A stretch of DNA of 64,000 bases. Source: Rhodococcus maanshanensis NBRC 100610. GTDB lineage: Bacteria; Actinomycetota; Actinomycetes; Mycobacteriales; Mycobacteriaceae. Below the pieces are notes generated by a model, which did not search any database, was not told the DNA's origin, and saw nothing but the letters and a program-made list of their open reading frames with translations. Of this stretch, positions 18,079 through 26,140 are shown piece by piece (position 1 is the first letter of the stretch; each line of letters begins with the position of its first letter). The position numbers and the translations under genes are program-made. The DNA lies in assembly GCF_001894865.1 (NCBI RefSeq), contig NZ_BCXA01000013.1:1-64000 (forward strand), in the 5' to 3' direction.

Positions 18079-18756
18079 ATGCGTTCGACATGGCGAACAC
18101 TGGATCGCGGGCTCCGGGCGGACATCGCCCTGGTGTGTCTCGCCGACGGGATCGTCGGCGTGTCCTACGGCGCCATCGCGGTCGGTCTCGGGTTCGCGCC
18201 GTGGCTACCCGTGCTGATGGCCGGGCTCGTCCTCGCAGGCGCCTCGGAATTCCTGTTCGTCGGCATCGTCGCGGCAGGCGGGAGCCCGCTCGCGGCGCTC
18301 GCCGCCGGCCTGCTCGTCAACGCGCGGCACCTGCCGTTCGGCCTGGCGGTCGGCGGCGTGACCGGCGGGGGCTGGCGACGGCTGCTGGGCAGCCACATCC
18401 TCAACGACGAGAGCGCGGTCTTCGCCCTCGGTCAGGACGACGCGGCGCGCAGACGCGCCGCCTACTGGCTGTGCGGCATCGGGATCCTGGTCTGCTGGCC
18501 CCTCGGGGCGCTCATCGGTGCGACCGCGGGCAGCGTCATCGGCGACACCGACGTCCTCGGGCTCGATGCCATGTTCCCCACCGTGCTCCTGGCGCTGGTG
18601 ATTCCGGCTCTGCGCGATCTGGCCACCGCCCGGGCCGCACTGGTCGGGGCGGGCGTGGCGCTGGCCGTGACTCCGTTCCTGCCCGCGGGTATCCCGGTGC
18701 TGCTGGCGCTCGTGGGGCTATGCGCGGGCGGCGCGCGAAGGGTGGCGGTCGGGTGA
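18079..18756 (+). CDS. azlC: Branched-chain amino acid exporter large subunit AzlC
   Basis: The 225-aa hydrophobic protein has the AzlC pattern: LVCLADGIVGVSYGAIAVGLGF, GASEFLFVGIVAAGGSPLAA and LLVNARHLPFGLAVG. With AzlD it forms a two-component permease that exports branched-chain amino acids or related compounds (BrnFE/YgaZH family). The ATG lies inside the second operator palindrome, so repressor binding could block both initiation of transcription and early elongation. AzlD overlaps its stop. Confidence 0.88.
   Translation: MRSTWRTLDRGLRADIALVCLADGIVGVSYGAIAVGLGFAPWLPVLMAGLVLAGASEFLFVGIVAAGGSPLAALAAGLLVNARHLPFGLAVGGVTGGGWRRLLGSHILNDESAVFALGQDDAARRRAAYWLCGIGILVCWPLGALIGATAGSVIGDTDVLGLDAMFPTVLLALVIPALRDLATARAALVGAGVALAVTPFLPAGIPVLLALVGLCAGGARRVAVG
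18083..18098. promoter_or_regulatory. Operator 2 of the azlC/XRE-cupin region, within azlC codons 2-7
   Basis: GTTCG and CGAAC flank ACATGG in the same 5-6-5 geometry as the site at 18036. It lies just after the azlC start codon, 47 bases (centre to centre) from operator 1. That is about 4.5 helical turns. Confidence 0.65.
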
Positions 18757-19076
18757 ACGTGTCTGCGGTACTGATGGTTTCGGTTCTGGTATTGGCGGCG
18801 GGAACGTTCGCCTTCCGGTTCGCCGGCCCCGCGCTGCGGACCAGGGTGGTCGTGCCGGACCGGGTGGAGAAGCTGATGGGCACGGCGGCGGTGGTGTTGC
18901 TGGTCGCGGTCGCGGCCACGACGGCGCTGACGCAGGACCACGGCGCGGCGGGCATCGCACGACCGCTGGGCGTGCTGGTCGGCGGGGTGCTGGCCTGGCG
19001 CAAGGCGCCCTTCCTCGTGGCCGTGCTGGCCGCAGCGGCGACGGCGGCCGGTCTGCGCCTGCTCGGCGTGCCCTGA
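18753..19076 (+). CDS. azlD: Branched-chain amino acid exporter small subunit AzlD
   Basis: The 107-aa protein has about four membrane segments and the AzlD layout, with AAGTFAFRFAGPALR at the N-terminus and RPLGVLVGGVLAWRKAPFLVAVLAAA near the end (in two hydrophobic stretches). The GTG start overlaps the azlC stop by 4 bases. It is the obligate partner of AzlC. Confidence 0.85.
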   Translation: MNVSAVLMVSVLVLAAGTFAFRFAGPALRTRVVVPDRVEKLMGTAAVVLLVAVAATTALTQDHGAAGIARPLGVLVGGVLAWRKAPFLVAVLAAAATAAGLRLLGVP

Positions 19077-19085
19077 TCGAGTGTC

Positions 19086-19128
19086 CCGGGAAGGATCGGC
19101 CCCGAAATCCGGGGCCGATCCTTCCCGG
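19086..19128. terminator. Perfect 19-bp hairpin between azlD and the convergent gene
   Basis: CCGGGAAGGATCGGCCCCG (19086-19104) pairs perfectly with 19110-19128 around a 5-base loop. It starts 9 bases after the azlD stop and ends 12 bases from the stop of the convergent SnoaL-like gene. It is the strongest terminator-like structure in the window. Confidence 0.85.
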
Positions 19129-19140
19129 ACCGCGGGATGG

Positions 19141-19599
19141 TCAGGCGCCCGGCACCGTCACGGGCCGGTCCTCGGCGAAGTCGACCGCCAGCTCGCGGCG
19201 CGCGACCAGCCATCGACCGTCCACCCGCCGGTAGGTGTCCCGGTAGCGGATGGCGAGGCTGTTGTCGCGGAACCCGTCCTCGACGCGGTAGATGTGGTGC
19301 GCCTGGCAGTAGACCAGGCCGGCCGCGGTGTCGCCGTCCACGGTGAGCACCTGTTGCCCGACCGCGTGATGCGTCGAGTGCAGGTGCCCGACCGCTCCGA
19401 GGACCGTCGCGGCGATCTGCTCGGCACCCGCGACGACGGGGCTCTGGCCACGGCGAACGAGCGCGGCGGGCTGGACGAACTCGGCGTCCGGGGTGAACAG
19501 CGCGACGAGGGCAGCGGTGTCGCGGCCGTCGACCGCCGCCGCGTATCTTCCGACCAGATCGGCGAGATCGAGTCGGTCGGTGTGGTCTTGAGTGCTCAT
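19141..19599 (-). CDS. SnoaL-like/NTF2-like protein
   Basis: The 152-aa protein carries the SnoaL pattern LADLVGRYAAAVDGRDTAALVALFTPDAEF and TYRRVDGRWLVARRELAVDF. Members include hydroxysteroid and aromatic-pathway isomerases and proteins of unknown role. It diverges from the MFS gene that leads the steroid-like operon, so a role in that pathway is possible but unproven. Confidence 0.78.
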   Translation of the reverse strand: MSTQDHTDRLDLADLVGRYAAAVDGRDTAALVALFTPDAEFVQPAALVRRGQSPVVAGAEQIAATVLGAVGHLHSTHHAVGQQVLTVDGDTAAGLVYCQAHHIYRVEDGFRDNSLAIRYRDTYRRVDGRWLVARRELAVDFAEDRPVTVPGA

Positions 19600-19720
19600 G
19601 CCCCGAGTATGCGACCCCGACTGCCGGTGCGGAGCCCGGCCGAGCCCGCTGAGCGGGAAAAGCACTCCGGGATCCGGCTGCGAGGGCGCATGATCGGGGT
19701 CGAGAACTCTGTCTGGAGGA

Positions 19721-21196
19721 ATGTTGGCCACACAACCGATTGTCGGGAGGTCGACGTCCGCCCGACTCGTGGTCATCGCCCTGGCCTCCTGTGGCATCGC
19801 GGTCTCGCTGATGCAGACGATCGTGATGCCGCTGCTGCCCGAGTTCCCGCGTCTGCTGAACACCTCCGCCTCGAACGCGGCGTGGCTGGTGACCGCGACC
19901 CTGATCGCGGGCGCGGTCTGCGCGCCCGTGCTGGGCCGGCTCGGTGACATGTTCGGCAAGCGCCGGATGCTGTTGATCGCGCTGGCCGTGATGGTGCTGG
20001 GCAGCGCGCTCGGTGCGGTGTCCGACGAGTTCGCGGTGGTGCTCGTCGCCCGGGCGCTGCAGGGCGCCGCGATGGGCGTCATCCCCCTTGGCATCAGCAT
20101 CATGCGCGACGAGCTGCCTGCCGATCGGGTCGGCTCGGGCATCGCGTTGATGAGTTCGACCCTCGGCGCGGGCGGCGCCATCGGGCTGCCGCTGACCGGA
20201 GTGGTCGCGGAGCACCTGAGCTGGCATTGGCTCTTCGGCGGTGCCGCCGTGCTCGGCATCATCGAGATCGTCACCATCTGGCTTCTGGTGCCCGAGTCGC
20301 CGGTGCGGACCGGAGGGCGATTCGATCTGGTGGGGGCGGTGGGGTTGTCCGCGGCGCTGATCTGCCTGCTGCTCGCGGTGACCCAGGGCAACAGCTGGGG
20401 CTGGTCCAGCGCGGTGATTCTCGGGCTGTTCGCGGGGTCGACCGCCCTGTTCCTGCTCTGGGGCGTCTACGAGCTGCGGCTGGCCTCGGACGGTGTCAAG
20501 CGGCCGCTCGTGGATCTGCGCGTCTCCGCCCGACGGCAGGTGCTGCTGACGAACATCGCCTCGATCCTGATCGGCTTCGCCATGTTCACCTCGTTCATGG
20601 TGAGCGCGCAGATCTTCCAGGCGCCGACCGCGACGGGGTACGGCTACGGGATGTCGCTGACGCTCAGCGGGATCGCCCTGCTGCCCGGCGGCCTGATGAT
20701 GATCGCGTTCTCGCCCGTGTCCGCACACATCTCGCGGCGCAGGGGGCCACGGACGACATTCCTGTTGGGCGCCGGGATCCTGTTGGTCGCCAATCTCACC
20801 CGCGCACTGGTGCCGCACCAGCTGGGGGTGATCGTCGCGTGCATCGCGGTGACCGCGATCGGCGCCGCATTCGCATACGGGGCGGTTCCGGCGATGATCA
20901 TGCGCGCCGTACCGGTGTCCGAGACCGCGGCCGCGAACAGCCTCAACTCGCTGGCCCGATCCATCGGTACCTCCGCGTGCAGCGCGGTCGTCGCGGCGGT
21001 CACCACCGCGTCGATGATGCAGGTCGCGGGCGTGGAGTTCCCTACGGCCCGCGCGTACGCGCTGGTCTTCGGGATCGGATCGGCCGCGGCGCTGGTCGCG
21101 CTGCTCGTCGGGGTGTTCATCCCAGGTGACGAAGACGGCCCGCAGGATTTACCGCTGAGTGAGACTGAACCGGACCGGATCCGCGCCGCTCCGTAG
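19721..21196 (+). CDS. MFS transporter, DHA2 (14-TM) family
   Basis: The 491-aa protein is an EmrB/QacA-type drug:H+ antiporter. It shows VTATLIAGAVCAPVLGRLGDMFGKRRM (loop 2-3 motif), ARALQGAAMGVIPLGISI and GAIGLPLTGVVAEH (motif C region), and about 14 hydrophobic segments. The ATG has a perfect GGAGG 6 bases upstream. It ends 59 bases before the steroid-type operon genes, with no terminator seen. It may be cotranscribed with them and export or import a pathway intermediate. Confidence 0.85.
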   Translation: MLATQPIVGRSTSARLVVIALASCGIAVSLMQTIVMPLLPEFPRLLNTSASNAAWLVTATLIAGAVCAPVLGRLGDMFGKRRMLLIALAVMVLGSALGAVSDEFAVVLVARALQGAAMGVIPLGISIMRDELPADRVGSGIALMSSTLGAGGAIGLPLTGVVAEHLSWHWLFGGAAVLGIIEIVTIWLLVPESPVRTGGRFDLVGAVGLSAALICLLLAVTQGNSWGWSSAVILGLFAGSTALFLLWGVYELRLASDGVKRPLVDLRVSARRQVLLTNIASILIGFAMFTSFMVSAQIFQAPTATGYGYGMSLTLSGIALLPGGLMMIAFSPVSAHISRRRGPRTTFLLGAGILLVANLTRALVPHQLGVIVACIAVTAIGAAFAYGAVPAMIMRAVPVSETAAANSLNSLARSIGTSACSAVVAAVTTASMMQVAGVEFPTARAYALVFGIGSAAALVALLVGVFIPGDEDGPQDLPLSETEPDRIRAAP

Positions 21197-21255
21197 CGTC
21201 CCATTCGCGCGAGCGCACGTGATCCGCGCACGCCGCGAGATTGGGGAGAGCATCG

Positions 21256-22422
21256 ATGGATCTGATGGAGTCTGCCGCGCAGACCGAGCTGCGCCGCGAG
21301 CTGCGCGCGTATTTCGCCGCACTGCTGCCGGAGCAGAAGCGCCGCACGGCAGGTGAGCAGGGTGTCGGCGGCGAAGACTTCCGCGAGATCGTCCGGCTGC
21401 TCGGCCGCGACGGCTGGCTCGGCATCGGGTGGCCGGTCGAGTACGGCGGGCAGGGCCGCTCCATCGAGGAGCAGTTCGTGTTCTTCGACGAGGTGCAGCG
21501 CGCCGGGCTGCCCTTCCCGTTCGTCACGGTGAACACCGTCGGACCGACGCTGATGAAGTACGGCACGCCGGAGCAGAAGGACCGGTTCCTGCCGGGGATC
21601 CTCGCGGGCGACATCGTCTTCGCGATCGGCTACACCGAGCCCGAGGCGGGCACCGACCTCGCCTCGCTCAAGACCCGCGCTGTCCTCGACGGCGAGGAGT
21701 GGGTGGTCGACGGCAACAAGATCTTCACCTCGGGCGCCAACACCGCCGACTTCGTGTGGCTCGCGTGCCGCACGGATCCGGAGGCGCCCAAGCACAAGGG
21801 CATCTCGATCCTGGTCGTCCCCACCGGCGACCCCGGCTTCTCGTGGTCGCCGATCAACACCGTCGGCGGACTCATGGTCACCTCGACCTACTACAGCGGC
21901 ATCCGCATTCCGCAGAAGGACGTCATCGGCGAGGTCAACGGCGGATGGCAGCTGATCGCCGCGCAGCTCAACCACGAGCGCATCGGTCTCGCCGCGATCG
22001 GTGGCCGCACCTATGGCCTGTGGCACCAGGTGCTGGACTGGGCCAAGGAGAACGGCGCCATCGAGATCCCCTGGGTGCAGCAGGAGTTCGCCCGCACGCA
22101 CGCCAAGCTCGAGGCGATGCGGCTGCTGAACTGGAAGATGACGGCGGCCGTCGCGGCAGACACCCTGTCCGGTGCGGATGCCGGGGCTACCAAGGCGTAC
22201 GGCACCGAGACCCACATCGACGTTTACCGCACGCTGCTCGGCATCCTCGGTGCCGCGGGCCGCATCCGGCCCGACTCGCCGGGTGCGTTGCTGGCCGGTC
22301 AGATCGAGCAGATCTCCCGCCAGGGCATGGTCAACACCTTCGGCGGTGGCGTCAACGAGGTGCTGCGCGACATGGTCGGCACCATGGGCCTCGGCCTCGT
22401 GCGTGAGAAGAGGGTCAAGTGA
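21256..22422 (+). CDS. Acyl-CoA dehydrogenase subunit (FadE29/ChsE2-like)
   Basis: The 388-aa protein has a complete ACAD fold with GYTEPEAGTDLASLKTRA (FAD/substrate loop), FTSGANTADFVWLACRTDP and the C-terminal NTFGGGVNEVLRD. The usual YEGT-type catalytic glutamate is replaced in that last motif. FadE29-like enzymes work as alpha2beta2 heterotetramers with a second ACAD subunit (FadE28-type), and the pair dehydrogenates the C22 steroid side-chain CoA. The partner here is the ACAD at 23381. GGGGAG precedes the ATG. The next gene overlaps the stop by 4 bases. Confidence 0.85.
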   Translation: MDLMESAAQTELRRELRAYFAALLPEQKRRTAGEQGVGGEDFREIVRLLGRDGWLGIGWPVEYGGQGRSIEEQFVFFDEVQRAGLPFPFVTVNTVGPTLMKYGTPEQKDRFLPGILAGDIVFAIGYTEPEAGTDLASLKTRAVLDGEEWVVDGNKIFTSGANTADFVWLACRTDPEAPKHKGISILVVPTGDPGFSWSPINTVGGLMVTSTYYSGIRIPQKDVIGEVNGGWQLIAAQLNHERIGLAAIGGRTYGLWHQVLDWAKENGAIEIPWVQQEFARTHAKLEAMRLLNWKMTAAVAADTLSGADAGATKAYGTETHIDVYRTLLGILGAAGRIRPDSPGALLAGQIEQISRQGMVNTFGGGVNEVLRDMVGTMGLGLVREKRVK

Positions 22423-23381
22423 GCGAATTCCTCACCAAGCTGAGGGCATTCGAGGGTCAGGTCCTGACGCCGACGACTTGGGGTCCGGACGAGGTCAACA
22501 CCCCGATGATCAGGCACTGGGTCCAGACGATGGGCGACACCAGCCCCATCTACCTCGACGACGAGGCCGCCCGTGCCACCGGTCGCGACGGTGCCGTCGC
22601 GCCCGCGCTGATGGCGCAGGTGTGGACCATGCGCACCTTCACCGACAAGATGGCGAACAACGATCCGTCCCAGGTGTGGACCGACCTGATCGCCACGCTC
22701 GACGACGCCGGCTTCACCTCCGTCGTCGCGACCGACTCGGACTTCGAGTTCTTCGTGGAACTGCGTCCCGGCGACCGGGTTTCGCTCACCGAGGTGATCG
22801 AGTCGATCTCCGAGGAGAAGAAGACGGGCCTCGGCGTCGGCCACTTCGTCACGACGCTCAAGACGTACCGCCGCGGCTGTGCCGCAAATGCGCACGGTGG
22901 TGACGACGAGGTGGTCGCGACCCAGCGGTGGCGCACACTGCGATTCAAGCCGAAGGCTGCGGAAGGTCCCAAGGGCCTGCGTCCGCGCCCGGCGCTCAAC
23001 GCCGACAACGCCTTCTGGTTCGAGGCCGCCAAGGAACACCGCCTGGTGATCCAGCGCTGCGCCGCCTGCGGGACGCTGCGCCATCCCACCGGACCGATGT
23101 GCGGCGCCTGCCGCTCGCTCGAGTGGGACACCGTCGACGCCTCGGGCCGCGGCACCGTCTACAGCTTTGTCGTCAACCACCACCCGCAGATCCCCGGTTT
23201 CGAGTATCCGCTCGTCGTGGCGACCGTCGAACTCGACGAGGGCACCCGCCTGATCGCGAACATGACAGGTGTCGCGCCGGACGACGTCGAGATCGGCATG
23301 CCGGTGGAACTGGACTGGATCGACGCCGACCCGGATCTGACGCTGCCCGCGTTCCGTCCGGCCGCACGGGAGGAGCACTGA
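22419..23381 (+). CDS. ChsH2-like protein: MaoC-type hotdog plus DUF35 zinc-ribbon/OB domain
   Basis: The 320-aa protein has an N-terminal MaoC-like hotdog (about residues 1-170, with FEFFVELRPGDRVSLTE) and a C-terminal DUF35 domain. The zinc-ribbon cysteines are at about C214, C217, C228 and C231 (CAAC and CGAC), followed by an OB fold (GTVYSFVVNHHPQIPGFEYP). This two-domain layout is that of ChsH2. In the known steroid system ChsH2 pairs with ChsH1 as a heteromeric hydratase, and its DUF35 domain docks onto the aldolase Ltp2. Both partners are encoded downstream. GTG overlaps the previous stop (GTGA). Confidence 0.9.
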   Translation: MSEFLTKLRAFEGQVLTPTTWGPDEVNTPMIRHWVQTMGDTSPIYLDDEAARATGRDGAVAPALMAQVWTMRTFTDKMANNDPSQVWTDLIATLDDAGFTSVVATDSDFEFFVELRPGDRVSLTEVIESISEEKKTGLGVGHFVTTLKTYRRGCAANAHGGDDEVVATQRWRTLRFKPKAAEGPKGLRPRPALNADNAFWFEAAKEHRLVIQRCAACGTLRHPTGPMCGACRSLEWDTVDASGRGTVYSFVVNHHPQIPGFEYPLVVATVELDEGTRLIANMTGVAPDDVEIGMPVELDWIDADPDLTLPAFRPAAREEH

Positions 23382-24493
23382 TGGACTTCAACTTCAGCGA
23401 AGAGCAAGAGGCGATTCGCAACCTCGCCGACGAGGTCTTCACCAGCAAGGCCGGCATCGACCGCGTCAAGCAGGTCGAACTGAGCGACGAGCGCATCGAC
23501 CGCGAGCTGTGGCGCGAACTCGCGACCACGGGCCTGCTCGGCATCGCCCTGCCCGAGGACCTCGGCGGCGGCGGCATGGGCCTGTCCGAGCTGTACGTAC
23601 TGCTCGAACAGCAGGGGCGGCACGTCGCGCCCGTGCCGATCTGGCAGTCGGCTCTCGCGGCCCTCGCTGTCGCCGAGTTCGGCACCGACGAGCAGCGGAC
23701 CGCGCTGGTCCCCGGTGTCGCCGGGGGCACCACCTTCCTGACGATCGGTCTCGAGGAGTTCGGGCCGTACGTCGCGGGCGACCCGCGGACCACGGCCACC
23801 GAGGCGGGCGGCCGGTGGACCCTGGCCGGCGCCAAGGCCGTCGTCCCGATCACGCACGTCGCGGACCGCGCGATCGTCTCGGCCACCACGCCGTCCGGTG
23901 CCGCGCTGTTCGTCGTCGACCTGACGGCCGACGGTGTCACGGTGGAGCAGACGCAGTCCACCACCTGGGAGATCTGCGGCAACGTCACGCTCGAGTCGGC
24001 CCCCGCGGAGCTGCTCGGCCCCGCCGACGGCAGCACCGCCCAGTGGCTGCAGGGCCGCGTCGAGCTCGCGCTCGCCGCGATCCAGCTCGGTGTCGGCTCC
24101 GGCGCCGTGCAGCAGGCCGTCACGTACCTCAACGGCCGCATGCAGTTCGGGCGTCCGCTCGCGACGTTCCAGGCCGTCAATCATCAGCTGGCCGACTGCT
24201 ACATCGACCTCGAGGCCATGCGGGTGACGCTGTGGCAGGCGGCGTGGCGGATCGCGGAGGGCCAGGAGCTCGGCACGTCGGTGCTCGTCGCCAAGTGGTG
24301 GGCCACCGACGGCGGCCAGCGGGTGGTGCACCGCACCACCCATGTCCACGGCGGCATGGGTGTCGACACCGACTACCCGGTGCACCGGCACCTGCTGTGG
24401 GGCAAGCAGATCGGCGCCACCCTCGGCGGGTCCGCGTCCGATCTCGCCCGCCTCGGCGCGCAGCTCGCGGCGGGCGTCGAGGTGGTCGCATGA
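23381..24493 (+). CDS. Acyl-CoA dehydrogenase subunit (FadE28/ChsE1-like)
   Basis: The 370-aa protein has an ACAD fold: MDFNFSEEQEAIRNLADEVF, GIALPEDLGGGGMGLSELYV, and the helical C-terminal domain with QFGRPLATFQAVNHQLADCY and HVHGGMGVDTDYPVHRHL. The mid-domain motif is degenerate (FGPYVAGDP instead of TEPxAGSD). The C-terminal position of the usual catalytic glutamate reads LGGSASD. This fits the partner subunit of a heteromeric steroid-type ACAD. AGGAG precedes the ATG. Start and stop overlap with neighbours point to a tightly coupled operon. Confidence 0.84.
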   Translation: MDFNFSEEQEAIRNLADEVFTSKAGIDRVKQVELSDERIDRELWRELATTGLLGIALPEDLGGGGMGLSELYVLLEQQGRHVAPVPIWQSALAALAVAEFGTDEQRTALVPGVAGGTTFLTIGLEEFGPYVAGDPRTTATEAGGRWTLAGAKAVVPITHVADRAIVSATTPSGAALFVVDLTADGVTVEQTQSTTWEICGNVTLESAPAELLGPADGSTAQWLQGRVELALAAIQLGVGSGAVQQAVTYLNGRMQFGRPLATFQAVNHQLADCYIDLEAMRVTLWQAAWRIAEGQELGTSVLVAKWWATDGGQRVVHRTTHVHGGMGVDTDYPVHRHLLWGKQIGATLGGSASDLARLGAQLAAGVEVVA

Positions 24494-24936
24494 CCGCCAC
24501 CGCGCCCGCGCTGGCCGGGCGCAGCTACGACGACATCGCGGTCGGGGAGGTGCTGCCCGAGCTGGCGATCCCGCTCACCCGCACGCTCATCGTGGCCACC
24601 GCGATCGCGACGCGCGACTTCCAGGACGTGCACCACGACCCCGAGCTGGCGCGCGAGCGCGGCTCGAAGGACGTGTTCATGAACATCCTCACCAGCAACG
24701 GTCTTGCGGGGCGGTTCGTCACCGACTGGGCGGGAGCGTTCGCGACCGTGCGCCGGGTGAAGATCCGCCTCGGTGCCCCGAACTACCCGGGCGACACGAT
24801 GACCATGACCGGCGAGGTGGTCTCGGCCGAGAACGGCATCGTCGAGGTGAGGGTGCAGGGCGCCAACAGCCTCGGCACCCACCTGTCCGGCACCGTCACC
24901 GTCGCGTACCCCGCCGCCGAAGGGAGGCACGCCTGA
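24490..24936 (+). CDS. ChsH1-like MaoC-type hydratase subunit
   Basis: This 148-aa single hotdog has MaoC hallmarks: TATAIATRDFQDVHHDPELAR, matching the catalytic Asp/His segment, and VFMNILTSNGLAGRFVTDW. ChsH1 is the small subunit that combines with the hotdog of ChsH2 to form the steroid side-chain enoyl-CoA hydratase. It is coupled by 4-base overlap to the ACAD upstream and by a TGATG junction to the Ltp2-like gene. Confidence 0.87.
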   Translation: MTATAPALAGRSYDDIAVGEVLPELAIPLTRTLIVATAIATRDFQDVHHDPELARERGSKDVFMNILTSNGLAGRFVTDWAGAFATVRRVKIRLGAPNYPGDTMTMTGEVVSAENGIVEVRVQGANSLGTHLSGTVTVAYPAAEGRHA

Positions 24937-26114
24937 TGGCCGTCAGCCCACTCTCGGGTGCCGCCGCGATCGTCGGCATCGGTGCCACCGAGTTCTCGAA
25001 GGAGTCAGGCCGCTCCGAGCTGCAGCTCGCGTGCGAGGCCGTCACCGCGGCGCTCGCCGACGCGGGGATCGACCCGTCCGAGGTCGACGGTCTCGCCACC
25101 TACACGATGGAGACCAACGGCGAGATCCTCGTCGCCCGCAACTGCGGCCTCGGCGAGCTCAAGTTCTTCTCCCGGATCGGCTACGGCGGCGGCGCGGCGT
25201 GCGCCACGGTGCAGCAGGCGGCGATGGCCGTCGCGACCGGTGTCGCCGACGTGGTGGTCTGCTATCGCGCGTTCAACGAGCGTTCCGGGGTCCGCTTCGG
25301 TCTCGGCCAGCACGATCGGCCCATGGACAGCACCGCCGACCGGGCCGCGTACGCATGGCTGACCCCGCAGGGTTTGGCGACTCCCGCCCAGTGGGTCGCG
25401 ATGTTCGCCCGGCGGTATATGCACCAGTACGGTGCGACGAGTGAGGATTTCGGTCGGGTCGCTGTCGTGGCGCGCAAGCACGCCGCGAACAACCCCGCCG
25501 CGTGGTTCTACGGTAAGCCCATCACGCTCGAGGACCACCAGAACTCCCGGTGGATCGCCGAGCCACTGCACCTGCTCGACTGCTGTCAGGAGACCGACGG
25601 CGGCCAGGCCCTCGTCATCGTCTCGGCCGAGCGCGCAAGGGATCTGCGTAACAAGCCCGCGATCATCAAGGGTGCCGCGCAGGGTTCGGGCAAGGACCAG
25701 CACATGATGACGAGCTACTACCGCCCCGACATCGCCGACATCCCGGAGATGGGTCTCGTCGGTCGTCAGCTCTACGGCCAGAGCGGTCTGACACCGGACG
25801 ACATCAACGCCGCGATCCTCTACGACCACTTCACCCCTCTGGTGCTCCCGCAGCTCGAGGAACTCGGTTTCTGCCGTACCGGCGAGGCCAAGGACTTCAT
25901 CCGCGAGGGCAATCTGGAGATCGGTGGACGGCTGCCGAGCAACACGCACGGCGGCCAGGTCGGTGAGGCGTACCTGCACGGCGTCAACGGCATTGCCGAG
26001 GCGGTCCGGTTGCTGCGGGGTACGTCCACCAACCAGCCCGAGGGGGTCGAGAACGTGATCGTCACGGCGGGAACCGCGGTTCCCACGAGCGGTCTGATTC
26101 TCGGCGCCGCCTGA
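24936..26114 (+). CDS. Ltp2-like steroid side-chain aldolase (thiolase superfamily)
   Basis: The 392-aa protein is of the SCP-x/thiolase fold, starting with AAIVGIGATEFSKESGRSEL. The thiolase nucleophile loop is altered. Aligned with the gene at 1999, the Cys position falls on glycine in GYGGGAACATVQQ, as expected for Ltp2-type retro-aldolases. ILYDHFTPLVLPQLEELGF and LPSNTHGGQVGEAYLHG are characteristic of this group. In the cholesterol pathway Ltp2 with ChsH2-DUF35 cleaves the hydroxylated side-chain CoA to the 17-ketosteroid and propionyl-CoA. Placement directly behind ChsH2- and ChsH1-like genes supports the same role. Confidence 0.87.
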   Translation: MAVSPLSGAAAIVGIGATEFSKESGRSELQLACEAVTAALADAGIDPSEVDGLATYTMETNGEILVARNCGLGELKFFSRIGYGGGAACATVQQAAMAVATGVADVVVCYRAFNERSGVRFGLGQHDRPMDSTADRAAYAWLTPQGLATPAQWVAMFARRYMHQYGATSEDFGRVAVVARKHAANNPAAWFYGKPITLEDHQNSRWIAEPLHLLDCCQETDGGQALVIVSAERARDLRNKPAIIKGAAQGSGKDQHMMTSYYRPDIADIPEMGLVGRQLYGQSGLTPDDINAAILYDHFTPLVLPQLEELGFCRTGEAKDFIREGNLEIGGRLPSNTHGGQVGEAYLHGVNGIAEAVRLLRGTSTNQPEGVENVIVTAGTAVPTSGLILGAA

Positions 26115-26140
26115 CCCGAAACATCTGGAAGGACCGAAGA

